Origin: Chaenocephalus aceratus
Taxonomy: Eukaryota; Chordata; Actinopteri; Perciformes; Channichthyidae
Direction: 5' to 3'
DNA length: 64,000 bases
Assembly (NCBI GenBank): GCA_023974075.1
Contig: JAMFTG010000259.1
Location: 151,501-215,500, forward strand
Positions 53,900-64,000 of this stretch are shown one piece after another. A model generated the notes under the pieces. The model was not told the DNA's origin. It made no database searches and worked only from the letters and a program-made list of their open reading frames with translations. Made by a program: the position numbers and the translations under genes. The stretch's first letter is position 1, and every line of letters starts with the position of its first letter.

Positions 53900-54840
53900 G
53901 GGGCGGCTGTGGCGCAGTGCCTAGGACCGGTTCAATCCCCCATGACCCCCACTGCAGTCAGCATGTCGCTGCGCCCCTGGACGAGACAATTCACCCCTAA
54001 CTGCTCCTTAGGGTATGGTCCACAGTAGGGCTGCTCAATTAATCGTATTTTAATCGCGATTCCGATTATGGCTTGCAACGATTACGAAAACAACGTAATC
54101 TAAATAAAACGATTTTTGTTTTTTTTATTATTACTTTTTTTTGTTTTTTCAGTTGAGTTATACTTGAAGTTCAGGGTAATCAACTGTTAAACACATACTG
54201 TTCAAATTAGTTTTCTCCAATAAGTTCATGTTTTCAAAATAAATGGATAATCGTTTTTAATAATCGTGATATCAATTATTGACCCAAATAATCGAAATTA
54301 TGATTTTTGCCATAATCGAGCAGCGGTGGCCAAAACATTTGTATTTGGTCTTAAATTGTAGTTCAACATTTATTTCCTGTTAGTCTGGACCATGACGGTG
54401 GGCCAGCCTTCAACGTTTAACTGAAATGTTGGCTATATGTTAAGAAGTGTTCACGTTGTGACAGTGCACTGCAACATGTTTGTTGATCTTGTTTATTGGT
54501 ATTTATTATTTTTGATATTATTTATTTAAATGTAGACATGAATGTATAATTTATTTTATTTTTTCAGTTGATTACCCTGAACGTATAACTCAACAGTTAA
54601 AAAGTTCAACTTATTATTTGTATTTGTTTTAAAGTACAATAAATGGATGTTTTCAAAGTCAATGAATAATCGCATTTACAATTATTGACCCAAATAATCG
54701 AGATTATGATTTGTGCCATAATCGAGCAGCCCTAGTCCTCAGTATTGAATGTATTACATATCTAATAAGTTACATGGCATATAAAGTAATGTAAAGCGCT
54801 TTGAGCACTTGGAAAAGCACAAAATAAATACCATGAATTA
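53900..54840 (+). mobile_element. Fish tRNA-type SINE split by a hAT MITE
   Basis: Left part 53900-54017 (GGGCGGCTGTGGCGCAGTGC, then GCGCCCCTGGACGAGACAAT and TCACCCCTAACTGCTCCTTA). Right part 54743-54840 (ATGTAAAGCGCTTTGAGCAC and AAAGCACAAAATAAATACCA, the usual tail). Between them sits the MITE 54026-54734. The tRNA-like head is shortened, with its B box GGTTCAATCCC directly after CCTAGGACC. Confidence 0.75.
54026..54734. mobile_element. hAT-type MITE (TAGGGCTGCTCAATTAATCG ends)
   Basis: Ends TAGGGCTGCTCAATTAATCG / ATAATCGAGCAGCCCTA. Target duplications GTCCACAG (54018-54025) and GTCCTCAG (54735-54742), 7 of 8. An internal copy of the right-end sequence (GCCATAATCGAGCAG) at about 54309-54324 suggests a second copy or a tandem end duplication. 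Confidence 0.85.
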
Positions 54841-55231
54841 TTAATTATCATTAATACTTAACTCAACTGCGGATGAAGACCATGAGATGTGTTCGGAAGC
54901 TGGTTTGTGTAAGAGAGGACCTTTGGATGTCTTTGGTCAAGGAGAACATACTCTAGAGGAGGTATAAAAGAAATATCAGTAGGGAAGTTATCGACCTTGG
55001 AAAGAGCGACTCAAGGTCCACTTATGAGCTTTTTAGTTTGGAGCTTTCAACCACATCGCATTCTCTTCAGGGTGGAGGTGGCTCGCGTATTATATGTAAT
55101 ATTATGTGATCTACTGTAAGAAAGGGTGTGATAACAAGGCTTTAGTCACGTTATGGCGGCTGTAGACGGAGACGAGGACATGCAAAGGTGGGAAACATCT
55201 AGTAGGCCAAAGAGGACATTAGGATTGTAAG
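54841..55231. other. No gene recognised
   Basis: Nothing supported. Confidence 0.4.
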
Positions 55232-55234
55232 GAC

Positions 55235-55868
55235 TTACGGTACGTCCACACAGCAGCTTCAGAAGAAACTTCCACCGCTTCCAACGCTTCTCTGCCCGTT
55301 GACTTTGAATGGGATGACGTCACTTTGCCTCGCTTTTCGCCGAACTGCATTGTGGGGGAGCGAAGCGAAGATTTCCAGGATGTCCAGGATTCAAAAGTTG
55401 AGCAATGTTCAACTTTTGAAGCTGAGCTGGAAGCGTCAGCCAATCAAACACGTTTATGCAAATCTGCCAGTAGAAGCGCTAGCCAATCAAACCGCGTGTA
55501 AGCAGGGAGAACCAGACCGCAGTTCATTTCCTCATATTCCAAACGAGAAATTACGGTAGCAAATCACCCGGTTCTTTACGACCAGAACTATTAACGGGAT
55601 ACAAACCGGAGGAACCCGGCATGGAGGGAGGTGGCAGAGACAGTGGGGGAAACTGGTAGGGTTTCGCCTGTTTGGGGATTTTATATATATATATATATAT
55701 TGCTCGCATAAAATCCCCGGGGTTTTTTGCTTTGTATGTCGGGGGGGCGGGAGATTCATGTGATTGGTTGTTGGTCGCGTTGCTCGCAAAAAATCCCCAA
55801 GCTGTCAGACACGCTCAGCTCCAAGATGTTCAAGATGTTTGAAAAGCTGCTGTGTGGACGTACCGTAA
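55235..55868. mobile_element. TIR element (CTTACGGTACGTCCACACAG ends)
   Basis: Inverted ends TTACGGTACGTCCACACAGC / GCTGTGTGGACGTACCGTAA with very high identity, including AGCAGCTT/AAGCTGCT inside. The possible target duplication is GAC (55232-55234, 55869-55871). No transposase. A (TA)n stretch lies at 55681-55700. Superfamily undetermined. Confidence 0.75.
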
Positions 55869-55871
55869 GAC

Positions 55872-56198
55872 TCAGACCATGTATTTGGAATATGCATACA
55901 GATGACAAAGTATGATACAAGCAGAAACATATGGTGAATAGGCCTCAACCAATAAGAGCGTCAGGGGTTCGAGAGTCCTTGAGATACTTAAAATGGTCGG
56001 ATAATAAATAACTAAATATAAATTAGATTATAAAAAGGAAAACAAACAGAAGAGCATTTTTTTTGGAGGATTATTTAATTTTCATAATAATAATAGAAAC
56101 TGTAATAAAGGTCAATCAGAGCTTAGTTTGCATAAATATTCCAGCTTTCATAGAGCGTGAAAAAGCAGCAGTAACATCCTGTCAGCCTTCACTGGGAC
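55872..56198. other. No gene recognised
   Basis: AT-rich spacer between the TIR element and the 52-bp minisatellite. Confidence 0.4.
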
Positions 56199-57830
56199 AC
56201 ACAGTCCCAGAGACATGTAGACCTGCAGAGACACCGAGTCCCTCAAACATACAGAGACCCAGAGACATGTAGACCTGGAGAGACACAGAGTCCCTCACAC
56301 ATACCGAGTCCGAGAGACATGTAGACCTGGAGAGACACCGAGTCCCTCACACATACAGAGACCCAGAGAGACATGTAGACCTGGAGAGACACCGAGTCCC
56401 TCAAACATACAGAGACCCAGAGACATGTAGACCTGGAGAGACAACCGAGTCCCTCAAACATACCGAGTCCCAGAGACATGTAGACCTGGAGAGACACCGA
56501 GTCCCTCTAACATACAGAGACCCAGAGACATGTAGACCTGGAGAGACACCGAGTCCCTCACACATACCGAGTCCCAGAGACATGTAGACCTGGAGAGACC
56601 ACCGAGTCCCTCACACATACCGAGTCCCAGAGACATGTAGACCTGGAGAGACACTTAGTCCCTCAAACATACAGAGACCCAGAGACATGTAGACCTGGAG
56701 AGACAACCGGGTCCCTCAAACATACAGAGACCCAGAGACATGTAGACCTGGAGAGACACAGAGTCCCTCAAACATACAGAGACCCAGAGACATGTAGACC
56801 TGGAGAGACACAGAGTCCCTCAAACATACCAAGTCCCAGAGACATGTAGACCTGGAGAGACACCGAGTCCCTCACACATACCGAGTCCAGAGACATGTAG
56901 ACCTGGAGAGACACTTAGTCCCTCAAACATACAGAGACCCAGAGACATGTAGACCTGGAGAGACACAGAGTCCCTCAAACATACAGAGACCCAGAGACAT
57001 GTAGACCTGGAGAGACACCGAGTCCCTCAAACATACAGAGACCCAGAGACATGTAGACCTGGAGAGACACAGAGTCCCTCAAACATACAGAGACCCAGAG
57101 ACATGTAGACCTGGAGAGACACAGAGTCCCTCAAACATACCAAGTCCCAGAGACATGTAGACCTGGAGAGACACCGAGTCCCTCACACATACCGAGTCCC
57201 AGAGACATGTAGACCTGGAGAGACACTTAGTCCCTCAAACATACAGAGACCCAGAGACATGTAGACCTGGAGAGACACCGGGTCCCTCAAACATACAGAG
57301 ACCCAGAGACATGTAGACCTGGAGAGACACAGAGTCCCTCAACATACAGAGACCCAGAGACATGTAGACCTGGAGAGACACAGAGTCCCTCAAACATACC
57401 AAGTCCCAGAGACATGTAGACCTGGAGAGACACCGAGTCCCTCACACATACCGAGTCCCGAGACATGTAGACCTGGAGAGACACTTAGTCCCTCAAACAT
57501 ACAGAGACCCAGAGACATGTAGACCTGGAGAGACACAGAGTCCCTCAAACATACCAGAGACCCAGAGACATGTAGACCTGGAGAGACACAGAGTCCCTCA
57601 AACATACCGAGTCCGAGAGACATGTAGACCTGGAGAGACACAGAGTCCCTCAAACATACCGAGACATGCAGACCTGCAGAGACACAGTGTCCCTCAAACA
57701 TACAGAGACCCAGAGACATGTAGACCTGCAGAGACACTGAGTCCCTCACACACACCAAGTCTCAGAGACATGTGACTGCAGAGACACTGAGTCCCTCACA
57801 CACACGAGTCCCACAGAGACATGTGACTGC
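56199..57830. repeat. Minisatellite, unit about 52 bp, about 31 copies
   Basis: Core AGAGACATGTAGACCTGGAG followed by AGACACCGAGTCCCTCAAAC and ATACAGAGACCC. Consecutive ACATGTAGACC motifs are 50-52 bp apart. Variant words (CCGAGTCC, ACAGAGACC, ACTTAGTCC) alternate in blocks, and a multi-unit pattern recurs near 56650, 56900, 57200 and 57480, showing higher-order repeats. The array decays at its right end (TGTGACTGCAG units). Confidence 0.95.
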
Positions 57831-58027
57831 AGTCCTGTTCCACACAGAAACACGTGAACCATGATGGCGTCAGGCCGTCTAATAATGTCTGTTATCAAGG
57901 TCCTGCAGAACTACAGGCTCATCACACGGATCACTGTCACCGTCTTCCCAGGTGTGTGTGATCGTTGGACCACTACCTGTTGTGCCTTCAGGCCAGGCAT
58001 GAATCTAATATGACTGAATGAGCAACA

Positions 58028-58080
<53 letters not shown>
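58028..58080. repeat. (CA)n microsatellite
   Basis: About 26 uninterrupted CA units. Confidence 0.95.
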
Positions 58081-58082
<2 letters not shown>

Positions 58083-58204
58083 GTAGTAGCATTTCCACAT
58101 AGTTCGTAACTTGAGGATTTCCATGTTGTGTCTCTTCCTTCACTCATTCACAGAATTCTATCATCCTAAATTGTTGAAGTGGACAACAATTAAGTACACA
58201 TATT

Positions 58205-58334
<130 letters not shown>

Positions 58335-58496
58335 CTAGTACACACACTAAATCCCTCACAAGGTCAAGTTGCTGATGGTGGTTTTCCGGGTTACCCGCTG
58401 CTTGTGTTGCACTGCGGCCGTCTTCCACCCGTATTCAAATCACATTAAACGCATATAAATATGTGTAAATGTACACATTGTTAATGACGTCCTTAC

Positions 58497-58569
58497 CGTA
58501 CACGCCCTGGCCGTGCACACCCTGCAGGAAGCCGGTAAACAGCCACAGGAGACCGAAAACTAGACCCAT
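58497..58569 (-). CDS. First coding exon (signal peptide) of an unidentified gene
   Basis: ATG at 58569 on the - strand in good context (GTGAAGATGG) encodes MGLVFGLLWLFTGFLQGVHG then QGVY. This is a clear hydrophobic signal peptide, with probable cleavage after VHG. The exon ends in phase 1 at a GTAAGG donor (58496). A phase-1 exit after a signal peptide is usual for immunoglobulin-superfamily and other extracellular-module genes, but the product cannot be named. An upstream in-frame ATG at 58716 would add a charged 49-residue stretch and looks like 5' UTR. The following exons would lie at lower coordinates and were not found. The GC-rich region upstream supports a real promoter. Confidence 0.6.
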
Positions 58570-59300
58570 CTTCACATCCTCCTCTGGCCGCCTCGCTGCT
58601 TCTCTCCCCCCGGGGATGAGGTTGTCAGATCGGTTCCCCGCAGCTGCTGCTCCTCCCTCCTCCTCCACCTCCTCCGCTCCGTACGGAATCCGGCCCGGTG
58701 ACCGGTTCTCATCCACAAACTGTGTCCCCCACGACCACCAGCAGCAGCCTTCCGCCTACCACCACCCCCAGACCCGGGTCAGATGGGACAGGAAGGTCCG
58801 GTTCTGCTCATACCGGAGCTAACGTTAGCCGTTGGAAACCGTTGAGGAGAGTAATGGTCAGCAGAGACCCGGGAAAAAGAAGAGCAGGTGCCTCAGCCGC
58901 GTCTCCTTGGTGGTGACATTGTAGGAAAATTAAAATTCAGCAGAAAACACGCCGGTGTGACAGTATCTTTCCACCGGGAGGATGTTCACAAGTCCCCGCT
59001 GCCCCTCCGCCGAGTCCACGGGGCTCCTTGTCCGTTAGTCGGTACCGGAGTTACATCCTCCATCCTGAGGGGGAAAGCGGGTGTTCCGCGGCTTGTCACG
59101 GCGCGTCAGGACGGGGGAGAGATGCGGATAGTCGGGTCTCCGTGATGCCGTGATGCCGCTTGGGGCTCAGAAGGAGGAGAAGCGGTCAGTCCGGTAAACT
59201 GCTCCGTGGATGTTTACCGGTGAGAGACGTCACAGAGCGAACCGAGCGGTGAAGTCGATCAGAGTGGACGTGGGTACAGCTTCCGGGAAGACCTTTTCAA
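58570..59300 (-). promoter_or_regulatory. CpG-rich promoter region of the signal-peptide gene
   Basis: Strongly GC-rich with many CG dinucleotides (for example CCGTACGGAATCCGGCCCGG near 58680 and GGCGCGTCAGGACGG near 59100) compared with the AT-rich surroundings. This is typical of a CpG-island promoter. A divergent transcript to the right is possible, but I see no exon for it. Confidence 0.6.
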
Positions 59301-59584
59301 AATAAAACCAGTTGTAATGTTTGTAGGGATGATTCAAAACGTCTAAACTTTCACTTCTGGAGTCAAAAGTTAATATTTAGATAAAATGATATTTAATGTA
59401 GAACAGAGGTTATCAAACAGTTGGTTGGACTTTCCAAGGAGTCTCAGTTTACACCGAGCAATCATGAGCAGAGGGGGGGGGAATAATTCAGATTCTTTAC
59501 TAGCAATACATACTCCGACCATTACAAGTAAAAGACCTGCATTGAGAATGGTACTTAACTAGTATTTATGTATAATCTGGAACA

Positions 59585-59589
<5 letters not shown>

Positions 59590-59673
<84 letters not shown>
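59590..59673. repeat. (GT)n microsatellite
   Basis: About 42 GT units. Confidence 0.95.
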
Positions 59674-59675
<2 letters not shown>

Positions 59676-59899
59676 GTGGGGGTGTGTTAGGGGTTAAAAA
59701 AAAGATAACATTAATTGTTCTGAGTCATATCGTTGTTTCTTCAGACTTTTGTAAATGAGTAGCATTTTTAGCTACTTTTTTTTAGCATAATTAGGATTAA
59801 ACTGATCCAAATAGAGTTGTATTAATTTTTTATTTGACTTGTTTAGTCTTTTAGTTTGGTAATTCATTCTTTAAGAAAGTGTTTTTTCTTATTACTGTG

Positions 59900-60320
59900 G
59901 GGAAACTTCTGAAGCAATGGAGACTCAAAGAGACACAAGGAGAGCTGGAGCTTTGATGGCAAACATTGACGGTTTCTTTGAACTTCGGCCGGAGAGAATT
60001 CACAAGACACGTCCCGGGCCACGAGTTGACCACAGGTTAGAGATGCCACCATCAGTTCTGAAGAGCCCTCCTGTAGCTCCAGGTTTTAACTAGAGAGTGT
60101 AATAATCAACATTCTCCAATAGATAGACTTAACAGCTGAGGACACTGAATCACATTTGTTGTCGCTTATGGCTGAAGGATGTGTTCCAGGTGTCCCACAG
60201 CAACAACTATCTCTGACCGACAGTTGCCCGGTCACAAACTTGTAACAACAACAACTTGCTAGGGCAGATAGCGGCTGCTCGAGGCTGGAGCATCTGTGTC
60301 AGAGGGCGAAAGGTTACATT
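59900..60320. repeat. LTR-like dispersed repeat, fourth diverged copy
   Basis: TGTGGGGAAACTTCTGAAGC, GACACAAGGAGAGCTGGAG, CTTCGGCCGGAGAGAATTC and a closing GGGCGAAAGGTTACA match the repeat in the V units. It begins TG and ends CA, consistent with an LTR, but no target duplication is evident. Confidence 0.55.
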
Positions 60321-61419
60321 TTACAATTACATTTTGGTTTTTATCTATATTTATGTTGTTACTTCGTGTTCTTGCAAGAAGTGAAAATATATGCATTTCC
60401 ACTTTTGGTAAAGTTTTTGTTACATAATCTATTATTTATATGACCACTTTCCAACAGCAGGCTCTTACTTTGAAAATCTGTTTCCGGTGTCCTCGGACCT
60501 AACGGCAGGTGATTTGACGTTAAGCGGTATCTGCCGCGCGAAACATCCTCACGAGCACAATCGGCTTCTGACCGTGACTGTAAAATAAAAAAATAAAATA
60601 AATAAACATCTCACGAGACAACTGTAGGCGGCACGCGGGGTGGGAAATGACAGCGCGGGCCCTCACTGCACGTGTGTGTTCTTTTTTCCCAGGAATCCTG
60701 GCTTAGGCGAAACGGCGAAAACACAGAGACGATCATATACACATAAATAATATATTATATTGATTAATTATTGATTGATACAAATACATAGGTGATATTA
60801 GATGAAGAATACATGTTAAAATATGGATGGAAATCTGATTTAAATGTAAAATACTGCTGTAGCTTGTACTTATTCTGAGGATCTGTGTTCTGTCATCAAC
60901 AGGTTCATTCTGTATTCTCATTCATTAATATTCATTGATTTGAAATAACACAAACGTCAAGTCCCCAAATGCAGCTTTAGCTTTAACAAAATATGATTTA
61001 AGGCTTGCGATTACAAGTCCTGCATTCAAAATGTAACTTCATATAATATTAAATACAAAAATACATACAAGAACAAGACAGTTGTCATCATGCTGAATAG
61101 CCTAATATTTGTGGAGCTTGAATATCACAAGGGAATGAATCATAATATATTTGTTGATTATAGCCTTTTTCAGGAATTTTTAAAGATCCCTTTATATCAC
61201 AGGTCTCAGATATATGCAGAACCTGTCTCTGATTGGCTGAAACACCGAACAGATCATTGCAGCATTACCCATAATCCCCTCTGTTTCAGCCCTGTTTCCA
61301 AAGTGCTGATTCTCTGTCTGTTACTTTAGATGAAAATAAGCAGCCCCTCCCCACGCCCCTCTGAGAGACATTTGGTTACAAAGAACTCAATGGAGCTCTA
61401 GAGGAGATTCAGGTGATAA
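60321..61419. other. No gene recognised
   Basis: AT-rich; short open frames match nothing known to me. Confidence 0.4.
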
Positions 61420-61436
61420 GGGGGGGGGGGGGGGGG
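61420..61436. repeat. Homopolymer G run (17 G)
   Basis: Seventeen consecutive G. Its length is likely unreliable in the assembly. Confidence 0.9.
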
Positions 61437-61599
61437 TTACCTTATTGCTGATTGGCTGATGGTTACACAAGACAACACATCGTTATGACATCATAAAGTG
61501 GCCAAAATCTGATCAGCTCGTTTTCAGACAGGTTTTTATAGAAATGGATCAAAAAGAGAGAAAATCTTTGTTTCTGAAACTTTCAGAGTCTCTTTCCAC

Positions 61600-64000
61600 A
61601 GAGGGGACACATGTTGATGTAGAAGAGACATGGAGAAGAGGGGACACATGTTGATGTAGAAGAGACATGGAGAAGAGGGGACACATGCTGATGTAGAAGA
61701 GACATGAGAAGAGGGGACACATGTGATGTAGAAGAGACATGGAGAAGAGGGGACACATGTTGATGTAGAAGAGACATGAAGAAGAGGGGACACATGCTGA
61801 TGTAGAAGAGACATGAAGAAGAGGGGACACATGTTGATGTAGAAGAGACATGGAAGAAGAGGGGACACATGTTGATGTAGAAGAGACATGAAGAAGAGGG
61901 GACACATGTTGATGTAGAAGAGACATGAAGAAGAGGGGACACATGTTGATGTAGAAGAGACATGAAGAAGAGGGGACACATGTTGATGTAGAAGAGACAT
62001 GGAGAAGAGGGGACACATGCTGATGTAGAAGAGACATGGAGAAGAGGGGACACATGTTGATGTAGAAGAGACATGAGAAGAGGGGACACATGTTGATGTA
62101 GAAGAGACATGGAGAAGAGGGGACACATGTGATGTAGAAGAGACATGGAGAAGAGGGGACACATGTTGATGTAGAAGAGACATGGAGAAGAGGGGACACA
62201 TGTTGATGTAGAAGAGACATGAGAAGAGGGGACACATGTTGATGTAGAAGAGACATGGAGAAGAGGGGACACATGTGATGTAGAAGAGACATGGAGAAGA
62301 GGGGACACATGTTGATGTAGAAGAGACATGGAAGAGGGGACACATGTTGATGTAGAAGAGACATGGAGAAGAGGGGACACATGTTGATGTAGAAGAGACA
62401 TGGAGAAGAGGGGACACATGTTGATGTAGAAGAGACATGGAGAAGAGGGGACACATGTTGATGTAGAAGAGACATGGAGAAGAGGGGACACATGGATGTA
62501 GAAGAGACATGGAGAAGAGGGGACACATGTTGATGTAGAAGAGACATGGAGAAGAGGGGACACATGTTGATGTAGAAGAGACATGGAGAAGAGGGGACAC
62601 ATGCTGATGTAGAAGAGACATGAGAAGAGGGGACACATGTTGATGTAGAAGAGACATGGAGAAGAGGGGACACATGTTGATGTAGAAGAGACATGGAGAA
62701 GAGGGGACACATGTTGATGTAGAAGAGACATGGAGAAGAGGGGACACATGTTGATGTAGAAGAGACATGAGAAGAGGGGACACATGTTGATGTAGAGAGA
62801 CATGAAGAAGAGGGGACACATGTTGATGTAGAAGAGACATGAAGCAGAGGGGACACATGTTGATGTAGAAGAGACATGAAGAAGAGGGGACACATGTTGA
62901 TGTAGAGATATGAGAGAGGGGAACATGTGATGTAAGAAGAGACATGCAGAGAGGGGACACATGTTGATGTAGAAGAGATCATGAGAGAGGGGACACATGG
63001 TTGATTAGGAGAGACATGAAGAAGAGGGGACACATGTTGATGTAGGAGAGACCTAATGAGAGAGGGGACACATGTTGATGTAGAGAGATATGAAGCAGAG
63101 GGGACACATGTTGATGTAGAAGAGACATGAAGAAGAGGGGACACATGTTGATGTAGAAGAAGATATGAAGAAGAGGGGACACATGTTGATGTAGAAGAGA
63201 CATGAAGAAGAGGGGACACATGTTGATGTAGAAGAGACATGAAGAAGAGGGGACACATGTTGATGTAAGAAGAGACATGAAGAAGAGGGGACACATGTTG
63301 ATGTAGAAGAGACATGAAGAGAGGGGACACATGTTGATGTAGAAGAGACATGAGAGAGGGGACACATGTTGATGTAGGAGAGACATGAAGAAGAGGGGAC
63401 ACAATGTTTGATGTAGGAGAGACATGAGAAGAGGGGACACATGTTGATGTAGAAGGACATGAAGAAGAGGGGACACATGTTGATGTAGAAGAGACACGAA
63501 GAAGAGGGGACACGTGTTATGTAGAGGAGACACGAAGAGAGGGGACACGTGTTGATGTAGAAGAGACACGAAGAAAGAGGGGACACGTGTTGATGTAGAA
63601 GAGACACGAAGAAGAGTGGACACGTGTTGATGTAGAAGAGACACGAAGAAGAGGGGACACGGTTGATGTAGAAGAGACACGAAGAAGAGGGGACACGTGC
63701 TGATGTAGAAGAGACATGAAGAAGAGGGGACACGTGTTGAATGTAGAAGAGACACGGAGAAGAGGGGACACGTGTTGATGTAGAAGCGACATGGAGAAGA
63801 GGGGACACATGTTGATGTAGAAAGAGACACGGAGAAGAGGGGACACATGTTGATGTAGAAGAGACACGGAGAGAGGGGACCACATGTTGATGTAGAAGAG
63901 AACGGAGAAGAGGGGACACATGTTGATGTAGAAGAGACACGGAGAAGAGGGACACCTGTTGATGTAGAGAGACATGAGAAGAGGGGACACATGTTGATGT
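61600..64000. repeat. Minisatellite, unit about 37 bp, about 64 copies, runs past the window end
   Basis: Unit GGGGACACATGTTGATGTAG followed by AAGAGACATGGAGAAGA. Composition shifts along the array: GACATGGAG units at 61600-62760, GACATGAAG units at 62790-63470, and GACACGAAG/ACACGTG units from about 63490 to 63770, then GACACGGAG units. It is therefore made of locally homogenised blocks. Many units differ by one-base indels. The 474- and 654-codon open frames on the - strand (repeating SMSLLHQHVSPLL-like words) are artefacts. Confidence 0.95.

Noticed and set aside
56243..57758. Repeated MSLQVYMSLGL peptides on the - strand
   Set aside because: Translation of the 52-bp minisatellite.
61536..63992. 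Frames of 337-654 codons on the - strand rich in LLHQHVSPL words
   Set aside because: Translation of the 37-bp minisatellite; equally long frames exist in all three phases.

Overview
The window is vertebrate nuclear DNA, almost certainly from a teleost fish and probably a percomorph. The evidence is intron-containing genes, many hAT-type DNA transposons with 8-bp target duplications, an RTE-like LINE, tRNA-derived SINE pieces of teleost type, long CA/GT runs and several large minisatellites. There are no bacterial, viral or CRISPR features.

The core (13.3-47.7 kb) is a germline T-cell-receptor variable (V) gene cluster. I count 16 V segments, all on the + strand. Each has a short leader exon, a phase-1 intron, a V exon with the conserved Cys, Trp and YFC residues, and a 3' recombination signal of heptamer, 21-23 bp spacer and nonamer. 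The YFCAAS/YFCAVS ends suggest the beta locus (TRB) rather than alpha/delta; this is family knowledge, not proof. No D, J or C segment is visible. After a unique first V (V0, 13.3 kb) the cluster is three tandem copies of one block: unit 1 about 13866-28892, unit 2 about 28893-42432, unit 3 from 42433 until it is cut by a 100-N gap at 47730. The ideal order in a unit is three family-1 V cassettes, an LTR-like repeat, an orphan leader exon, a 12-bp VNTR, then one V each of families 2, 3, 4a and 4b. Units differ by unequal exchange (a hybrid 4a/4b V in unit 1, a cassette fusion in unit 3), by transposon content and by VNTR length. Eight V segments are intact. Eight carry frameshifts, most of them single-base changes in short homopolymers, so some may be assembly errors rather than true pseudogenes.

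Left flank (1-13.3 kb): a 51-bp minisatellite, a LINE remnant, a four-exon C-type lysozyme gene on the - strand (4866-7970) with a hAT element in intron 2, further hAT remnants including one complete element with a TTF-type transposase fragment, and a long CA array.

Right flank (47.8-64 kb): two polypyrimidine tracts, a nested set of MITEs and SINEs (two TTAA-flanked elements in opposite orientation, one of them inside a hAT MITE; a SINE split by another hAT MITE), a 52-bp minisatellite, CA/GT microsatellites, a GC-rich promoter-like region with the signal-peptide exon of an unidentified - strand gene (58497-58569), and a 37-bp minisatellite that runs off the end of the window.

Functional reading: the V segments are a recombination substrate, each joined in T cells to D/J/C segments lying outside the window. 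Repeated duplication, unequal crossing-over and transposon insertion have diversified the array.
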